From contig NZ_JACVPN010000003.1 in assembly GCF_018881855.1 (NCBI RefSeq), forward strand, positions 124,001 to 188,000: DNA of 64,000 bases, in the 5' to 3' direction. This document shows positions 1 to 10,148 of the stretch, piece by piece. Under the pieces are notes generated by a model. The model had not been told where the DNA came from and did no database searches. It was given only the letters and a program-made list of their open reading frames with translations. The DNA comes from Polynucleobacter sp. MWH-Berg-3C6. GTDB lineage: Bacteria; Pseudomonadota; Gammaproteobacteria; Burkholderiales; Burkholderiaceae. Positions within the stretch are counted from its first letter, which is position 1; every line of letters begins with the position of its first letter. A program made the translations under genes and the position numbers.

Positions 1-644
1 AGGGTTTCCCGAACGTTATGGTCTGTGATGAGAACCCCGATTTGACGGTCTCTCAAGAAGCGCACAATGCGCTGAATCTCCCCAACGGCAATAGGGTCAA
101 CGCCAGCAAACGGCTCATCTAACAAGATGAATTTGGGTTGGGAGGCTAAGGCTCTCGCAATCTCAACTCTGCGACGTTCGCCACCGGACAGTGAAAGGGC
201 TGGATTATTTCGAAGATGGCTGATTTGCAGTTCGCCCAAGAGTTCATCGAGGCGGTTTGCGATTTCAGCTTTCGTTAGCGGTTTGCCACCTTGTACTTGC
301 AGCTCAAGGACAGCCTGAATATTTTCAGCAACATTTAATTTTCTGAAAACCGAAGCTTCTTGCGGAAGGTAGGACAAGCCCATGCGAGCACGTTCATGGA
401 TCGGTAAATGCGTAATGTCCGCGCCATCCAAAATAATATTCCCGCCGTCAAGCGGAACCAAGCCAACAATCATGTAAAACGAGGTTGTTTTACCGGCACC
501 GTTTGGTCCAAGCAAGCCGACCACTTCGCCGCATTTCACCTGCACAGAAACATCTCGAACAACCGTCCGAGAACCGTAACGTTTTTGTAAGTGTTGTGCA
601 CTTAGGGTTGCTGGGCTATTGGTTTGAGCTAAATCCGTTGTCAT
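1..644 (-). CDS. lptB: LptB, LPS export ABC ATPase (3' end outside window)
   Basis: ATPase of the LptB2FGC complex, which powers lipopolysaccharide extraction from the inner membrane. The visible 214 codons show a Walker A motif GPNGAGKTT near residues 46-54, the LptB-type signature [17 protein letters not shown] near 150-166, Walker B with DEPFAGVDP near 176-184, and the switch histidine in ITDHN near 209. The C-terminal part runs off the left edge. The ATG overlaps the lptA stop in an ATGA tetramer, so the two are translationally coupled in the order lptC-lptA-lptB. The family call is firm; only the C-terminus is missing. Confidence 0.96.
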   Translation of the reverse strand, partial: MTTDLAQTNSPATLSAQHLQKRYGSRTVVRDVSVQVKCGEVVGLLGPNGAGKTTSFYMIVGLVPLDGGNIILDGADITHLPIHERARMGLSYLPQEASVFRKLNVAENIQAVLELQVQGGKPLTKAEIANRLDELLGELQISHLRNNPALSLSGGERRRVEIARALASQPKFILLDEPFAGVDPIAVGEIQRIVRFLRDRQIGVLITDHNVRET

Positions 645-1204
645 TTCTCTAATGTGGCTTTTCGTCTTGGTGAAAGGATTGCTCTCGCTAAGGGCAGATC
701 ATCCGGCTGCGCATCTTTAGGAGGTGTAACCCGATAGTACTGCTTTACATCGTCGTACTCAATTTTCCAGCCGCGCAATTGGTCAATCATTTGCATATTG
801 AGTAAACGCTTAAGGCTAGCATCGCCAGTTAATGTAAGCACTTCAGTTTTAGCGTTGTAGATAACATTGGATGCTAAGCCTTGCATGAATTCATCTGCAG
901 GCCCTTCGCGACGTTGTCTAAAGCTGGCGGTCTTATTAGGAGCCCCATTCACATCGACAAATTCATAGCCTTCGGGATCTACTTCAATATGTCCGTCCTC
1001 ACCAGTTACGATGATGCTTCCCTTAATTAATAGGACTTGACCCTTCAGGTCGTAGACTTGCTTCACATCATTTACTGAAACTTTTTCAGCCTCGAGTATG
1101 ACGGGCTTATCTTGGTCAGCCTTTTCAGCATGACTAAAGTTTATGAGACCCAATGATAGAAAAAGCAATGAGCCAAGCGGACGAAGTACAGAACCAGTTC
1201 TCAT
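641..1204 (-). CDS. lptA: LptA, periplasmic LPS transport protein
   Basis: Periplasmic beta-jellyroll protein that polymerises into the bridge carrying lipopolysaccharide from LptC to LptD. The 187-residue product has a hydrophobic signal peptide (about residues 1-26, ending SHA) followed by an OstA/LptA domain containing repeated strands such as [18 protein letters not shown] and the Lpt-typical ASFRQRREG. Size matches the family. It lies 5 bp after lptC and overlaps lptB by 4 bp, as in the conserved lptC-lptA-lptB order. Confidence 0.94.
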   Translation of the reverse strand: MRTGSVLRPLGSLLFLSLGLINFSHAEKADQDKPVILEAEKVSVNDVKQVYDLKGQVLLIKGSIIVTGEDGHIEVDPEGYEFVDVNGAPNKTASFRQRREGPADEFMQGLASNVIYNAKTEVLTLTGDASLKRLLNMQMIDQLRGWKIEYDDVKQYYRVTPPKDAQPDDLPLARAILSPRRKATLEK

Positions 1205-1209
1205 GATCT

Positions 1210-1851
1210 CTATTGAGCTCTCCGCGGTGCTCGCTCAATACGTCCTTTAACTTGCCCCAAGAGCATCATGCTTTGCTCAATATTATTAAATTTCCCGCCT
1301 TCGTTGGAGTGCATGGTTGACATGCCCTGCTCAAGCGTAATGGGTCTATTGGTTTCAATAATGTCGTCATTGATCAGCACCTTGAAGTAGGTAGAAGATG
1401 CAAGCATTCTCAGGGTGGCAGCTTGGGTAGCAGTTGCTGCTTGTGCCGGCCTAAAGATGGATGCGTTATCAATCAGATCCAAAATTGTGAGATCACCATC
1501 AAGATGCCCGGTGTCAGATTTGACAGTTACTGGAGGTTTATCTAGCTGGAAGAGTCGCATTCTTGGCGCCAAAATATCAATAGAGGCGTCATCATCATAG
1601 TGAATGACTTTATTGCCGAGAATTCGATATTTGGTAAGACCAAGTTCATTGAGTGCTGAAAGGGCTCCATTGGTGATTGTGTAATCAGGCTCATGAAGTC
1701 TCACACGCTCAATGGTAGATTTTTCGGGAGGCGTATTTTTTTGCACAAGCCAAAAAGTCACTAGCGTTAAAACCCCCATCAAAATAAGTGGCATAAGGCG
1801 TAACAGCATGCGCCCAATGCCAAGTTTGATTTTTCGAGGGTTTACTTGCAT
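1210..1851 (-). CDS. lptC: LptC, LPS export inner-membrane anchor
   Basis: Bitopic inner-membrane protein that receives lipopolysaccharide from LptB2FG and hands it to LptA. The 213-residue product has a basic N-terminus, one membrane segment at about residues 14-36, and a periplasmic beta-jellyroll (YTITNGALSALNELG onward). LptC sequences diverge widely, so position between kdsC and lptA is strong supporting evidence. The start lies 3 bp after the kdsC stop, which suggests one transcript. Confidence 0.9.
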   Translation of the reverse strand: MQVNPRKIKLGIGRMLLRLMPLILMGVLTLVTFWLVQKNTPPEKSTIERVRLHEPDYTITNGALSALNELGLTKYRILGNKVIHYDDDASIDILAPRMRLFQLDKPPVTVKSDTGHLDGDLTILDLIDNASIFRPAQAATATQAATLRMLASSTYFKVLINDDIIETNRPITLEQGMSTMHSNEGGKFNNIEQSMMLLGQVKGRIERAPRRAQ

Positions 1852-1854
1852 TGC

Positions 1855-2427
1855 TTATTTGCGCGCTTGATTCAGCAGTTCTTCATAGCGGTTTTGCGCC
1901 TTCAGAATGAGATCACATACCTCTCTTACAGCGCTATTTCCACCAGCATTGCTGGTTACAAAATGGGCAAAATCTTTCACTGCTTCATGGCCTTGTGCAG
2001 GACAAATCTTGAAGCCAGCGTTTTTCATCATTTGTAAATCTGGCCAGTCATCACCCATGACGGCGCAATCCGATGAAGCAAGGCCTAATGACTTAACAAC
2101 CTGATCGAGCGCAACAGCTTTGTTTTCTACACCCATGTGCACGTGTTTGATACCTAACTCTTCGCAACGCGCTAATACCATTTTGGAATTTCTACCAGTG
2201 ATGATGGCAGTCGGTATTCCACATTGTTCTAGTAATTTAATGCCTAAGCCATCTTGAATATCAAAAGCTTTAAGTGACTCTTTGCCATCGGCTCCAATCC
2301 ACACTTGCCCGTTAGTTAAAACACCATCGACATCTAAAACTAGTAACTTCACTTTGCTTGCACGTTCCCAAGCTTGGGGATACTGAGTCAGTGGATTGGT
2401 ATTGTGTGGATTAAAGGCGCTGGGCAT
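1855..2427 (-). CDS. kdsC: KdsC, Kdo-8-phosphate phosphatase
   Basis: HAD-family phosphatase that converts 3-deoxy-D-manno-octulosonate 8-phosphate to Kdo for the lipopolysaccharide inner core. Motif I is LVLDVDGVLTNG with nucleophile and acid/base aspartates near 32 and 34, motif II is the ITGR segment, and motif IV is GDDWPDL. The product is 190 residues with no cap domain, typical of tetrameric KdsC. It sits directly after kdsD, which makes the precursor of the Kdo pathway, and before the lpt genes. Confidence 0.95.
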   Translation of the reverse strand: MPSAFNPHNTNPLTQYPQAWERASKVKLLVLDVDGVLTNGQVWIGADGKESLKAFDIQDGLGIKLLEQCGIPTAIITGRNSKMVLARCEELGIKHVHMGVENKAVALDQVVKSLGLASSDCAVMGDDWPDLQMMKNAGFKICPAQGHEAVKDFAHFVTSNAGGNSAVREVCDLILKAQNRYEELLNQARK

Positions 2428-2449
2428 GAAAATTGAACTAGATTAAGGA

Positions 2450-3442
2450 CTAAATTACTTTTGCTGCGAACAAGTCATGCAGATTGAGTGCCCCTAGTAG
2501 CTGTCCATTGGTATCGGTGACAACTAAATGATTGATACGATGTTTTTCCATCATCTCAATCGCCTCTTCTGCAAGAAGAGTGGCTGGGATAGTGCGGGGG
2601 GCAGGTGTAGTGGCTTCCTTCAGGGTGATGCCATCCAAATTGGTTTTCTTTTCAAGCAAGCGACGAAGGTCGCCATCAGTCAAGATGCCAAATACTTTTT
2701 TATCTTTATCTAAGGCAACCACCATGCCCATGCGCTTGGAGGTCATTTCTAGCAATGCATCTCGCAATGACGCTTCAACAGAAATCTTTGGAGTGTCATC
2801 AAAGCTGCGCATGACTTCGCTTACATGCATCAGTTGCTTGCGACCAAGTCTGCCGCCCGGATGTGAGCGAATGAAATCTTCTGCCTCAAAACCTCTTGCG
2901 TCCAAAAGAGCAACTGCTAGTGCATCACCCATTGCTAATGCAGCAGTGGTGCTAGAAGTTGGCGCAAGATTGAGGGGACAGGCTTCTTTTTCAACGCTAG
3001 TGTCAAGATGCGCATCGGCTAATTTTGCAAGGGATGAATTCGGTGCACCAGTTAAAGCAATGAGCTTTGCTCCGGTGCGTTTGACGATAGGGACGATCGT
3101 TAACAGCTCATCAGTCTCACCAGAATTAGAGAGGGCTACAAAAACATCGTCTCTTGTCACCATTCCTAAATCACCATGACTGGCTTCAGCTGGGTGAACA
3201 AAAAAAGCAGGGGAGCCAGTGGAGGCAAAGGTAGCGGCAATTTTGCGTGCAATATGCCCGGATTTGCCGATTCCAGAAACCACGATTCTGCCTTTGCAAC
3301 CATGCAGTAGATCAACTGCAAGGACCAAGGCATCAGCATTGGCCCCTTCAAGGCGGTCGCGCATTGTTTGCAGTGCAGCAGCCTCAATAGTGAGGGTGTC
3401 GCGCGCAAGCTTTAGGGTTCGTTCACGAGTCTTAGCTATCAT
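2450..3442 (-). CDS. kdsD: KdsD, arabinose-5-phosphate isomerase
   Basis: Interconverts ribulose 5-phosphate and arabinose 5-phosphate, the first committed step toward Kdo. The 330-residue protein has an N-terminal SIS sugar-isomerase domain (about residues 40-175, with VVSGIGKSGHIARKIAATF and the ALSNSGETDE loop) followed by two CBS domains (about 207-330). Length and layout match KdsD/GutQ; location beside kdsC supports KdsD. The ATG is only 11 bp from the ATG of the divergent antiporter gene, so its promoter must lie inside that gene. Confidence 0.95.
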   Translation of the reverse strand: MIAKTRERTLKLARDTLTIEAAALQTMRDRLEGANADALVLAVDLLHGCKGRIVVSGIGKSGHIARKIAATFASTGSPAFFVHPAEASHGDLGMVTRDDVFVALSNSGETDELLTIVPIVKRTGAKLIALTGAPNSSLAKLADAHLDTSVEKEACPLNLAPTSSTTAALAMGDALAVALLDARGFEAEDFIRSHPGGRLGRKQLMHVSEVMRSFDDTPKISVEASLRDALLEMTSKRMGMVVALDKDKKVFGILTDGDLRRLLEKKTNLDGITLKEATTPAPRTIPATLLAEEAIEMMEKHRINHLVVTDTNGQLLGALNLHDLFAAKVI

Positions 3443-3453
3443 CGAGTAAGTAT

Positions 3454-5436
3454 ATGCCGTCAGTCCTTCAGTTAACTCTCATTCTCTTAGCCTCTGGTGT
3501 GGCCGGAGTGGTTATTTTCCGCTATTTTGGCTTACCCCCTATTTTGGGCTATTTGGCGATTGGCGTCTTGATTGGCCCACATGCCTTTGGTTTGGCAAAT
3601 GACTCGGCCACAGTCAAGTATTTGGCTGAATTTGGGGTGGTTTTCTTAATGTTCTCGATTGGCCTGGAATTTAACCTCCACAAGCTGAGGGCAATGCGCA
3701 AGATCGTATTTGGCCTCGGTGGCAGCCAAGTGATTCTGACGATGCTCTTGGCGGTTCCAGCCGGCCTGCTGATGAACTGGATTTATCCCATTTCGTGGCA
3801 TGCGGCGATTGCTTTGGGTGGGGCACTTGCAATGTCTTCGACTGCGATCGTGACTAAATTGATTTCTGATCGCGCCGAGCTAGAGACCGAGCATGGTCGT
3901 AATGTGATTGGTATTTTGCTGTTCCAAGATTTGGCGGTGGTCTTCCTCTTGATCTTGCTGCCATCACTTGGAAAAAATCCTACAGACTTATTTGTTGCGC
4001 TTACTGCTGCATCAGTCAAGATCACGATTGCATTAGTGCTGATTTTCTTTATCGGCCAATCACTCATGAGTCATTGGTTCAAGTTAGTTGCTAAGTTGCG
4101 CTCTCAAGAGCTATTCATGCTCAATCTTTTATTGATTGTGCTGGGTATGGCAGGGTTAACCGAACACTTTGGTCTGTCTTTAGCATTGGGCGCTTTTTTA
4201 GCAGGCATGTTGATCTCTGAGACGCCTTATCGACATCAGGTTGAGGAGGACGTCAAACCTTTCCGTGATGTTTTGCTTGGCCTTTTCTTTATAACGATCG
4301 GCATGCTCCTTGATTTCAAAGTGATTCAAGAGCAGTGGATACTCGTTTTGGCTTTACTAATTGGCCCCTTGGTATTTAAATTTTGCTTAATTGCATTACT
4401 CTCTAAGGTCTTTGGTTCAAGCACCGGCATCTCCATTAGAACTGGACTGTGCTTGGCTCAAGCAGGTGAATTCGGTTTTGTTTTGCTCACGCAAATTGAT
4501 GGCTTGGATTTAATTGATCCAACCTTAAGTCAAGCCGTATTGGCAGCAATGCTAATTTCCATGTTCTGCGCACCATTCTTAATTGAGTACAGTGATCGTA
4601 TTGCGATGCGCTTCTCTAGTAATGAATGGTTGTTGCAATCATTAGCTTTGACACGTGTTGCAGCAAAGAGTGTGCGTAACGAAAACCATGTAGTGATTTG
4701 CGGATTTGGTCGTTCAGGCCAAAGCTTAGCTCGCATGCTTGATCAAGAGAAGATTGCTTACATTGCCTTGGATTTAGATCCTGATCGTGTGAAAGAGGCT
4801 GCTGCAGCTGGCGATAACGTTGTGTATGGCGATGCTAGTCGTGAAAACTACTTGATTGCTGCGGGTCTCTCTAGAGCAAAAGCTGTAGTAATTACCTATG
4901 CTGATACTGCGGCGAGTTTGCGAGTACTGAGACAAGTGGAGCATCTACGTCCAGGAATGACAATATTAGTCCGTACTAGAGACGATGCGGATATTGCGAA
5001 ATTACAGGCTGCTGGAGCTACTGAAGTCATTCCTGAGCTCATTGAAGGCAGCCTGATGATTGCATCGCATGTGTTATTGATTATGGGCGTGCCAATGCGC
5101 AAAGTGGTTCGAAGAATTACTACTGCACGTGAGGAGCGTTATAGCCTGTTGAGGGGATATTTCCGAGGCTCAGCTGATGATGATTTTGGATCTAATGAGT
5201 CTTGGCGCTTACATTCGATTACTTTGCTGCCGCACTCCCAAGCAGTTGGCAAAACTTTGGGTGAACTCGACCTTGAGAATGAAGGGGTCAGTGTTCAGGC
5301 TGTGCGTCGCAAAGGGGCAAATTCTGATTATGTGAAATTAGCCCTCAGCCCCGAGCTAAGACTTGAGGCAAACGATATTCTGGTGATCTCAGGCAATTCA
5401 GAGGCAACAGATTTAGCCGAAGCTAAGTTACTCTGA
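3454..5436 (+). CDS. Kef/CPA2-type cation:proton antiporter with RCK domain
   Basis: Monovalent cation:proton antiporter-2 family protein, probably K+/H+ exchange at the inner membrane. The 660-residue product has about 12 membrane segments (residues 5-385) with the family motif LGYLAIGVLIGPHAFG, then a TrkA-N nucleotide-binding domain starting HVVICGFGRSGQSLARML near residue 411, and a TrkA-C/RCK-C domain at about 575-660. This layout matches KefB/KefC/YbaL; I cannot decide among them, and no kefF/kefG-like partner gene is adjacent. It converges on uvrA with a 22 bp gap and no visible terminator. Confidence 0.88.
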   Translation: MPSVLQLTLILLASGVAGVVIFRYFGLPPILGYLAIGVLIGPHAFGLANDSATVKYLAEFGVVFLMFSIGLEFNLHKLRAMRKIVFGLGGSQVILTMLLAVPAGLLMNWIYPISWHAAIALGGALAMSSTAIVTKLISDRAELETEHGRNVIGILLFQDLAVVFLLILLPSLGKNPTDLFVALTAASVKITIALVLIFFIGQSLMSHWFKLVAKLRSQELFMLNLLLIVLGMAGLTEHFGLSLALGAFLAGMLISETPYRHQVEEDVKPFRDVLLGLFFITIGMLLDFKVIQEQWILVLALLIGPLVFKFCLIALLSKVFGSSTGISIRTGLCLAQAGEFGFVLLTQIDGLDLIDPTLSQAVLAAMLISMFCAPFLIEYSDRIAMRFSSNEWLLQSLALTRVAAKSVRNENHVVICGFGRSGQSLARMLDQEKIAYIALDLDPDRVKEAAAAGDNVVYGDASRENYLIAAGLSRAKAVVITYADTAASLRVLRQVEHLRPGMTILVRTRDDADIAKLQAAGATEVIPELIEGSLMIASHVLLIMGVPMRKVVRRITTAREERYSLLRGYFRGSADDDFGSNESWRLHSITLLPHSQAVGKTLGELDLENEGVSVQAVRRKGANSDYVKLALSPELRLEANDILVISGNSEATDLAEAKLL

Positions 5437-5458
5437 GATCAGCCGCTTACTTCAAGAC

Positions 5459-8347
5459 TTATTTTTTCTTCTTAGCGGCAACCGTTTTGCGAGTCAATAA
5501 TGGCGCTAAATAGTGGCCGGTAAAGCTGGCCTCATTTTTGGCAACATCTTCCGGCGTTCCAGTGGCAATAATTTGTCCGCCACCTGCTCCGCCCTTAGGG
5601 CCCAGGTCAATAATCCAGTCAGCAGTCTTGATCACATCTAGGTTGTGCTCGATGATGACAATTGTGTTGCCTTGTTTTTTTAGTGTTTGAATCACTGTCA
5701 GCAATAGTTGAATATCGTGGAAATGCAAACCTGTAGTCGGCTCATCCAAGATGTATAGAGTTCTGCCGGTATCCCGTTTAGAGAGCTCAAGAGAAAGCTT
5801 GACGCGTTGTGCTTCACCGCCGGATAGGGTGGTAGCACTTTGCCCAAGCTTTACATAGCCCAAACCAACATCTAATAGCGTTTTTAGTTTGCGCTTAACA
5901 ACGGGAACGGCTTCGAAAAATTCATGGGCTTGCTCGATGGTCATCGACAGCACTTCATGAATATTTTTGCCCTTGTAACGAATGTCTAAAGTTTCACGGT
6001 TGTAACGTTTGCCATGACAAACATCGCAAGGTACATAAACATCCGGTAAGAAATGCATTTCTACTTTGAGTACGCCATCACCTTCACAGGAGTCGCAGCG
6101 ACCACCCTTAACGTTGAAGGAGAACCGACCAGCTTCATAGCCCCGCTCTCGTGACGCTGGAACTCCCGCAAAGAGCTCTCTTATTGGCGTGAATAGCCCT
6201 GTATAGGTGGCTGGATTTGAGCGAGGTGTTCTGCCGATCGGTGATTGATCAACGCTAATGACTTTGTCGAAATGCTCCAGACCCTTCATTGAATCATGTG
6301 CTGCCGGCTCAGCATTCGAGCCATAGAGATGCTGGGCTACCGCATGATGCAAGGTGTCATTAATTAAGGTGGACTTACCTGAGCCTGATACACCAGTGAC
6401 ACAAGTTAAGAGTCCAACCGGAATCTTGGCATGTACTGATTGCAAGTTGTTACCACGTGCGCCAATGATTTCTAGGAATCGATCGTTTACTGGAATGCGT
6501 TTTTCTGGAACTGCAATCGCCTCACGGCCAGCAAGATAGGCGCCAGTTAATGACTTCGGATTTGCTTCTACTTGCGCAGGAGTTCCTTGGGCAACAATCT
6601 CACCGCCATGAACACCGGCACCAGGCCCGATATCAATTACCCAGTCAGAGGCGCGGATCATGTCCTCGTCATGCTCAACAACTAAGACGCTATTACCTAA
6701 ATCGCGCAGATGTTTGAGTGTCCCAATCAAGCGATCGTTATCGCGCTGATGCAGGCCAATTGAGGGTTCATCCAATACATACATGACACCAGTTAAGCCT
6801 GAGCCGATCTGGCTTGCAAGGCGAATACGTTGCGCCTCACCACCAGAAAGCGTATCAGCGCTACGCTCTAGAGAAAGGTAGTCAAGCCCAACGTCGTTCA
6901 AGAAGCGTAGGCGTGCACTAATTTCTTTAACAATTTTGTCAGCGATTTCTCGTTTAGCACCTTTAAGTTCGAGCACTTCAAAATATTCTTTAGCTTCTTT
7001 CAGTGGTAAGGCGCTAATTTCATAAATGGCACGAGATTGCTTCTTCTCGCCCACTTTGACAAAGCGAGCCTCTTTACGTAAGCGGCTGCCATTACATTCA
7101 GGACATGTTTGTACATTTTGGTAGCGTGAGAGTTCTTCGCGCACAGTCATCGAATCAGTTTCACGATAGCGACGTTCAAAGTTTGCGACGATGCCTTCAA
7201 AAGCATGTTCACGAATACTATTTTTGCCGCGCTCATTGATGTACTCAAAAGGAATGGTTACATCACCGGAGCCTAATAAAACAAGATCTTGTTGTTTCTT
7301 CGAAAGCGATTCGAATGGCTTCTCAACATCAAAGCCGCCATGCTTGGCAAGGGTTTGCAGTAATTTGAAATAGAACTGATTGCGGCGATCCCAGCCTTTG
7401 ATTGCGCCAGAAGCCAGTGATAAATCGGGGTGTGCAACGATGCGCTTAGGATCAAAGAAAGATTGATGACCAAGTCCATCGCAAGATGGGCAAGCGCCCA
7501 TCGGGTTGTTAAATGAGAACAGGCGTGGTTCTAACTCTTGTAGGGAGTAAGAGCAAACTGGGCAAGCAAATTTGCTTGAGAAAATCATTTCTTTACCAGT
7601 GTCCATGTCGACAATCATGGCTTTGCCATCCGCGAGGCGCAGTGCTGTCTCAAATGACTCTGCAAGACGTTGCTGAATATCTGGACGTACCTTGATGCGA
7701 TCTACTACTACTTCAATTGAATGCTTATCGTTTTTCTTGAGTGTTGGCAGTTGATCTACTTCAAAGATTTCTGCTTTTGCGGCATTCGCTGTGCCGCCAC
7801 CGGAGCGGACTCGAAAGCGCACAAAGCCTTGTGCCTGAAGGTCCTGGAAGAGATCGACGAATTCACCTTTACGCTCGCTCACGACAGGAGCAAGAATCAT
7901 TAACTTTGTATCTTCTGGCATTGACAGCACGGTATCGACCATTTGAGAAACGCTTTGCGCTTCTAGTGGAAGATCGTGGTCTGGGCAATGTGGTGTACCT
8001 GCGCGTGCAAATAAGAGACGCAAGTAATCATGAATTTCAGTAACAGTCCCTACCGTAGAGCGTGGGTTATGGCTCGTCGCTTTTTGCTCAATCGAGATTG
8101 CAGGCGATAAACCTTCAATCGTATCGACATCCGGTTTTTCCATCAGTTGTAAAAACTGGCGGGCATAAGCAGAGAGAGACTCTACATAGCGACGTTGCCC
8201 TTCTGCATATAGGGTGTCAAAAGCCAAGGAGCTTTTGCCTGACCCAGATAAGCCGGTAAGGACCACTAATTTCTCTCTAGGGATATCTAGATTGATGTTT
8301 TTGAGATTGTGGGTGCGGGCACCGCGGATCTTAATTTCGTTATTCAT
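5459..8347 (-). CDS. uvrA: UvrA, excinuclease ABC subunit A
   Basis: DNA-damage recognition ATPase of nucleotide excision repair, acting as a dimer with UvrB. The 962-residue protein carries two ABC cassettes: Walker [14 protein letters not shown] near residue 32 and [14 protein letters not shown] near 655, with two [12 protein letters not shown]-type signatures. Cysteine pairs typical of the zinc modules are present ([23 protein letters not shown]). The C-terminus is lysine-rich. It is divergent from the MFS gene across 37 bp. I see no convincing LexA box in that gap. Confidence 0.97.
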   Translation of the reverse strand: MNNEIKIRGARTHNLKNINLDIPREKLVVLTGLSGSGKSSLAFDTLYAEGQRRYVESLSAYARQFLQLMEKPDVDTIEGLSPAISIEQKATSHNPRSTVGTVTEIHDYLRLLFARAGTPHCPDHDLPLEAQSVSQMVDTVLSMPEDTKLMILAPVVSERKGEFVDLFQDLQAQGFVRFRVRSGGGTANAAKAEIFEVDQLPTLKKNDKHSIEVVVDRIKVRPDIQQRLAESFETALRLADGKAMIVDMDTGKEMIFSSKFACPVCSYSLQELEPRLFSFNNPMGACPSCDGLGHQSFFDPKRIVAHPDLSLASGAIKGWDRRNQFYFKLLQTLAKHGGFDVEKPFESLSKKQQDLVLLGSGDVTIPFEYINERGKNSIREHAFEGIVANFERRYRETDSMTVREELSRYQNVQTCPECNGSRLRKEARFVKVGEKKQSRAIYEISALPLKEAKEYFEVLELKGAKREIADKIVKEISARLRFLNDVGLDYLSLERSADTLSGGEAQRIRLASQIGSGLTGVMYVLDEPSIGLHQRDNDRLIGTLKHLRDLGNSVLVVEHDEDMIRASDWVIDIGPGAGVHGGEIVAQGTPAQVEANPKSLTGAYLAGREAIAVPEKRIPVNDRFLEIIGARGNNLQSVHAKIPVGLLTCVTGVSGSGKSTLINDTLHHAVAQHLYGSNAEPAAHDSMKGLEHFDKVISVDQSPIGRTPRSNPATYTGLFTPIRELFAGVPASRERGYEAGRFSFNVKGGRCDSCEGDGVLKVEMHFLPDVYVPCDVCHGKRYNRETLDIRYKGKNIHEVLSMTIEQAHEFFEAVPVVKRKLKTLLDVGLGYVKLGQSATTLSGGEAQRVKLSLELSKRDTGRTLYILDEPTTGLHFHDIQLLLTVIQTLKKQGNTIVIIEHNLDVIKTADWIIDLGPKGGAGGGQIIATGTPEDVAKNEASFTGHYLAPLLTRKTVAAKKKK

Positions 8348-8384
8348 GATTTTTTAGCGTAACTTGTTAATATAGCTCTTTCCC

Positions 8385-9545
8385 ATGAATCCTTCTGAAC
8401 TTCGCTCTACTCTAGCCTTAGCAGGCATTTTTGGCCTTCGTATGCTGGGCCTATTTCTGCTTTTGCCGGTCTTCAGCATTCATGCGCGGGGCTTGCCTGG
8501 CGGTGAACAGGCCTTTTTAGTGGGTTTGACCCTCGGAATATTCAATATTGTGCAGGCCTGTTTTCATATCCCTTTGGGGCGTTTATCTGACCGAATAGGC
8601 CGCAAACCAGTGGTTTTATGGGGCCTTTCCTTATTTATTGCCGGCGCTTTGATCTCTGCTGCTAAGGATGATTTGTTATGGATTGCCATTGGGCGGGGCG
8701 TTATGGGGGCTGGAGCGATATCAGCCGCAGTTTCTGCATGGGTTGCCGATCTTACGCGTGAACAAGTGCGTACGCGGGCTATGGCTTTGGTAGGAGGCAG
8801 TATTGCGCTCTCATTCGCACTCTCTTTGGTGATTGCTGCACCAATTTACCGGGTGATTAGCCTCAGCGGAATGTTTGTTGTATTGGCGATTCTTGGGGTG
8901 ATAGCAATGGTTGTGACGTATTACGTTTTGCCAAGCACTCATCCAGAAGCCCAAGTTCAGCAAGCTTCTTTGAAGGAGGTATTTTTTCGTCCCGAGTTGA
9001 TGCGCTTGAATGTTGGTGTATTTGTATTGAATGCAACCCAGGTGGCGATGTTCTTGGTGGTGCCGCATTTACTAGTGCAAGCAGGACTGCCCTTATCTTC
9101 GCATTGGGAAATTTATCTCCCAGTAGTTTTACTATCCTTTTTCTTTATGGCTCCCCTTCTGATTTTTGGTGAAAAGAAACAGCAACTTCGCACCACCATG
9201 CTTGTTTCAATCGTATTGTTACTCATTGCTGAATTTTTGTTTACGCGAAGCGCCTCCGTTACTTCAATTGCAATTGCTTTGTTAGTTTATTTCGTGGGAT
9301 TTAACTTACTGGAAGCTTTGCAACCATCTTTAGTATCTCGTTTTGCAAAAGAAGCCAAGGGAACAGCCTTAGGTGTTTACAACACCACACAATCGATCGG
9401 CCTATTTGCTGGTGCTGCTGTTGGAGGCTATTTGATGGATAGCCACGGTGATTTATCGGTCTTTATGACAGGTGCCGTGCTCTTAGTTTGCTGGCTTATA
9501 ATTGCCTGGTCAATGCGCGAATTACCGGCAAAGACGCAGCCGTAG
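8385..9545 (+). CDS. Major facilitator superfamily transporter
   Basis: Inner-membrane secondary transporter of unknown substrate, probably an efflux permease. The 386-residue product has about 12 hydrophobic segments and the MFS motif GRLSDRIGRKPVV after the second. It resembles the transport part of YajR-type MFS proteins but stops shortly after the last helix, so the YajR C-terminal domain is absent. It lies between uvrA (divergent) and ssb (70 bp downstream, same strand). A TAATAT element at 8368-8373 could serve as its -10 box. Confidence 0.85.
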   Translation: MNPSELRSTLALAGIFGLRMLGLFLLLPVFSIHARGLPGGEQAFLVGLTLGIFNIVQACFHIPLGRLSDRIGRKPVVLWGLSLFIAGALISAAKDDLLWIAIGRGVMGAGAISAAVSAWVADLTREQVRTRAMALVGGSIALSFALSLVIAAPIYRVISLSGMFVVLAILGVIAMVVTYYVLPSTHPEAQVQQASLKEVFFRPELMRLNVGVFVLNATQVAMFLVVPHLLVQAGLPLSSHWEIYLPVVLLSFFFMAPLLIFGEKKQQLRTTMLVSIVLLLIAEFLFTRSASVTSIAIALLVYFVGFNLLEALQPSLVSRFAKEAKGTALGVYNTTQSIGLFAGAAVGGYLMDSHGDLSVFMTGAVLLVCWLIIAWSMRELPAKTQP

Positions 9546-9615
9546 CTTCATTTAATTAGTTCAAGTAAGCAGTTTTTAGCAGTAATAACAGCAGTATTTT
9601 TCTTCGGGAGACAAC

Positions 9616-10071
9616 ATGGCTTCGGTAAATAAGGTCATCATCGTAGGTAACGTAGGACGTGATCCAGAAACGCGTTACATGCCAAGCGGCGACGCCGTTA
9701 CAAACATTTCAGTAGCAACATCTGATCGCTACAAAGATAAGCAAACTGGCGAAATGAAAGAAACCACAGAATGGCATCGTGTTGCCTTCTTTGGCAAGCT
9801 TGCAGAAATCGCTGGTCAATACCTTAAAAAAGGTTCACAGGTTTATGTTGAAGGTCGTTTGCGTACTCGCAAATGGACTGACGCCAGTGGTCAAGAAAAG
9901 TATTCCACAGAGATCGTTGCAGAAACTATGCAAATGCTTGGTGGTAAGCCAGTAGGCGGAAGTGGTGATGGTGGCGAGAGCTATAGTCGCTCAAAGCCGG
10001 CTGAGCAGTCCGCTCCGGCAGTCTCAAATGCTGCATCATTAGGCGCAATGGACGACGATATTCCGTTCTAA
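9616..10071 (+). CDS. ssb: Ssb, single-stranded DNA-binding protein
   Basis: Binds single-stranded DNA during replication, recombination and repair. The 151-residue product begins [20 protein letters not shown], has an N-terminal OB fold (about 1-108, with [20 protein letters not shown]), a flexible linker rich in G/S/P, and the acidic tail MDDDIPF that recruits partner proteins. A GGGAG ribosome-binding site lies 5 bases before the ATG. A strong hairpin terminator follows the stop. Confidence 0.97.
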   Translation: MASVNKVIIVGNVGRDPETRYMPSGDAVTNISVATSDRYKDKQTGEMKETTEWHRVAFFGKLAEIAGQYLKKGSQVYVEGRLRTRKWTDASGQEKYSTEIVAETMQMLGGKPVGGSGDGGESYSRSKPAEQSAPAVSNAASLGAMDDDIPF

Positions 10072-10087
10072 GCAATACCGTAATAGC

Positions 10088-10124
10088 AAAAACCCCTTCT
10101 AGGATTTCCTACAAGGGGTTTTTA
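10088..10124. terminator. Bidirectional terminator between ssb and queF
   Basis: An 11 bp perfect stem (AAAAACCCCTT at 10088-10098 with AAGGGGTTTTT at 10113-10123) encloses a second small stem (TAGGA/TCCTA). The A-run on one side and T-run on the other allow it to end both the plus-strand ssb transcript and the minus-strand queF transcript, which converge here. Confidence 0.88.
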
Positions 10125-10148
10125 TTTACCTAAATTGAATTCGTTTCT

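Noticed and set aside
8348..8384. LexA/SOS box in front of uvrA
   Set aside because: No CTG-N10-CAG-like sequence is visible in the 37-base gap.
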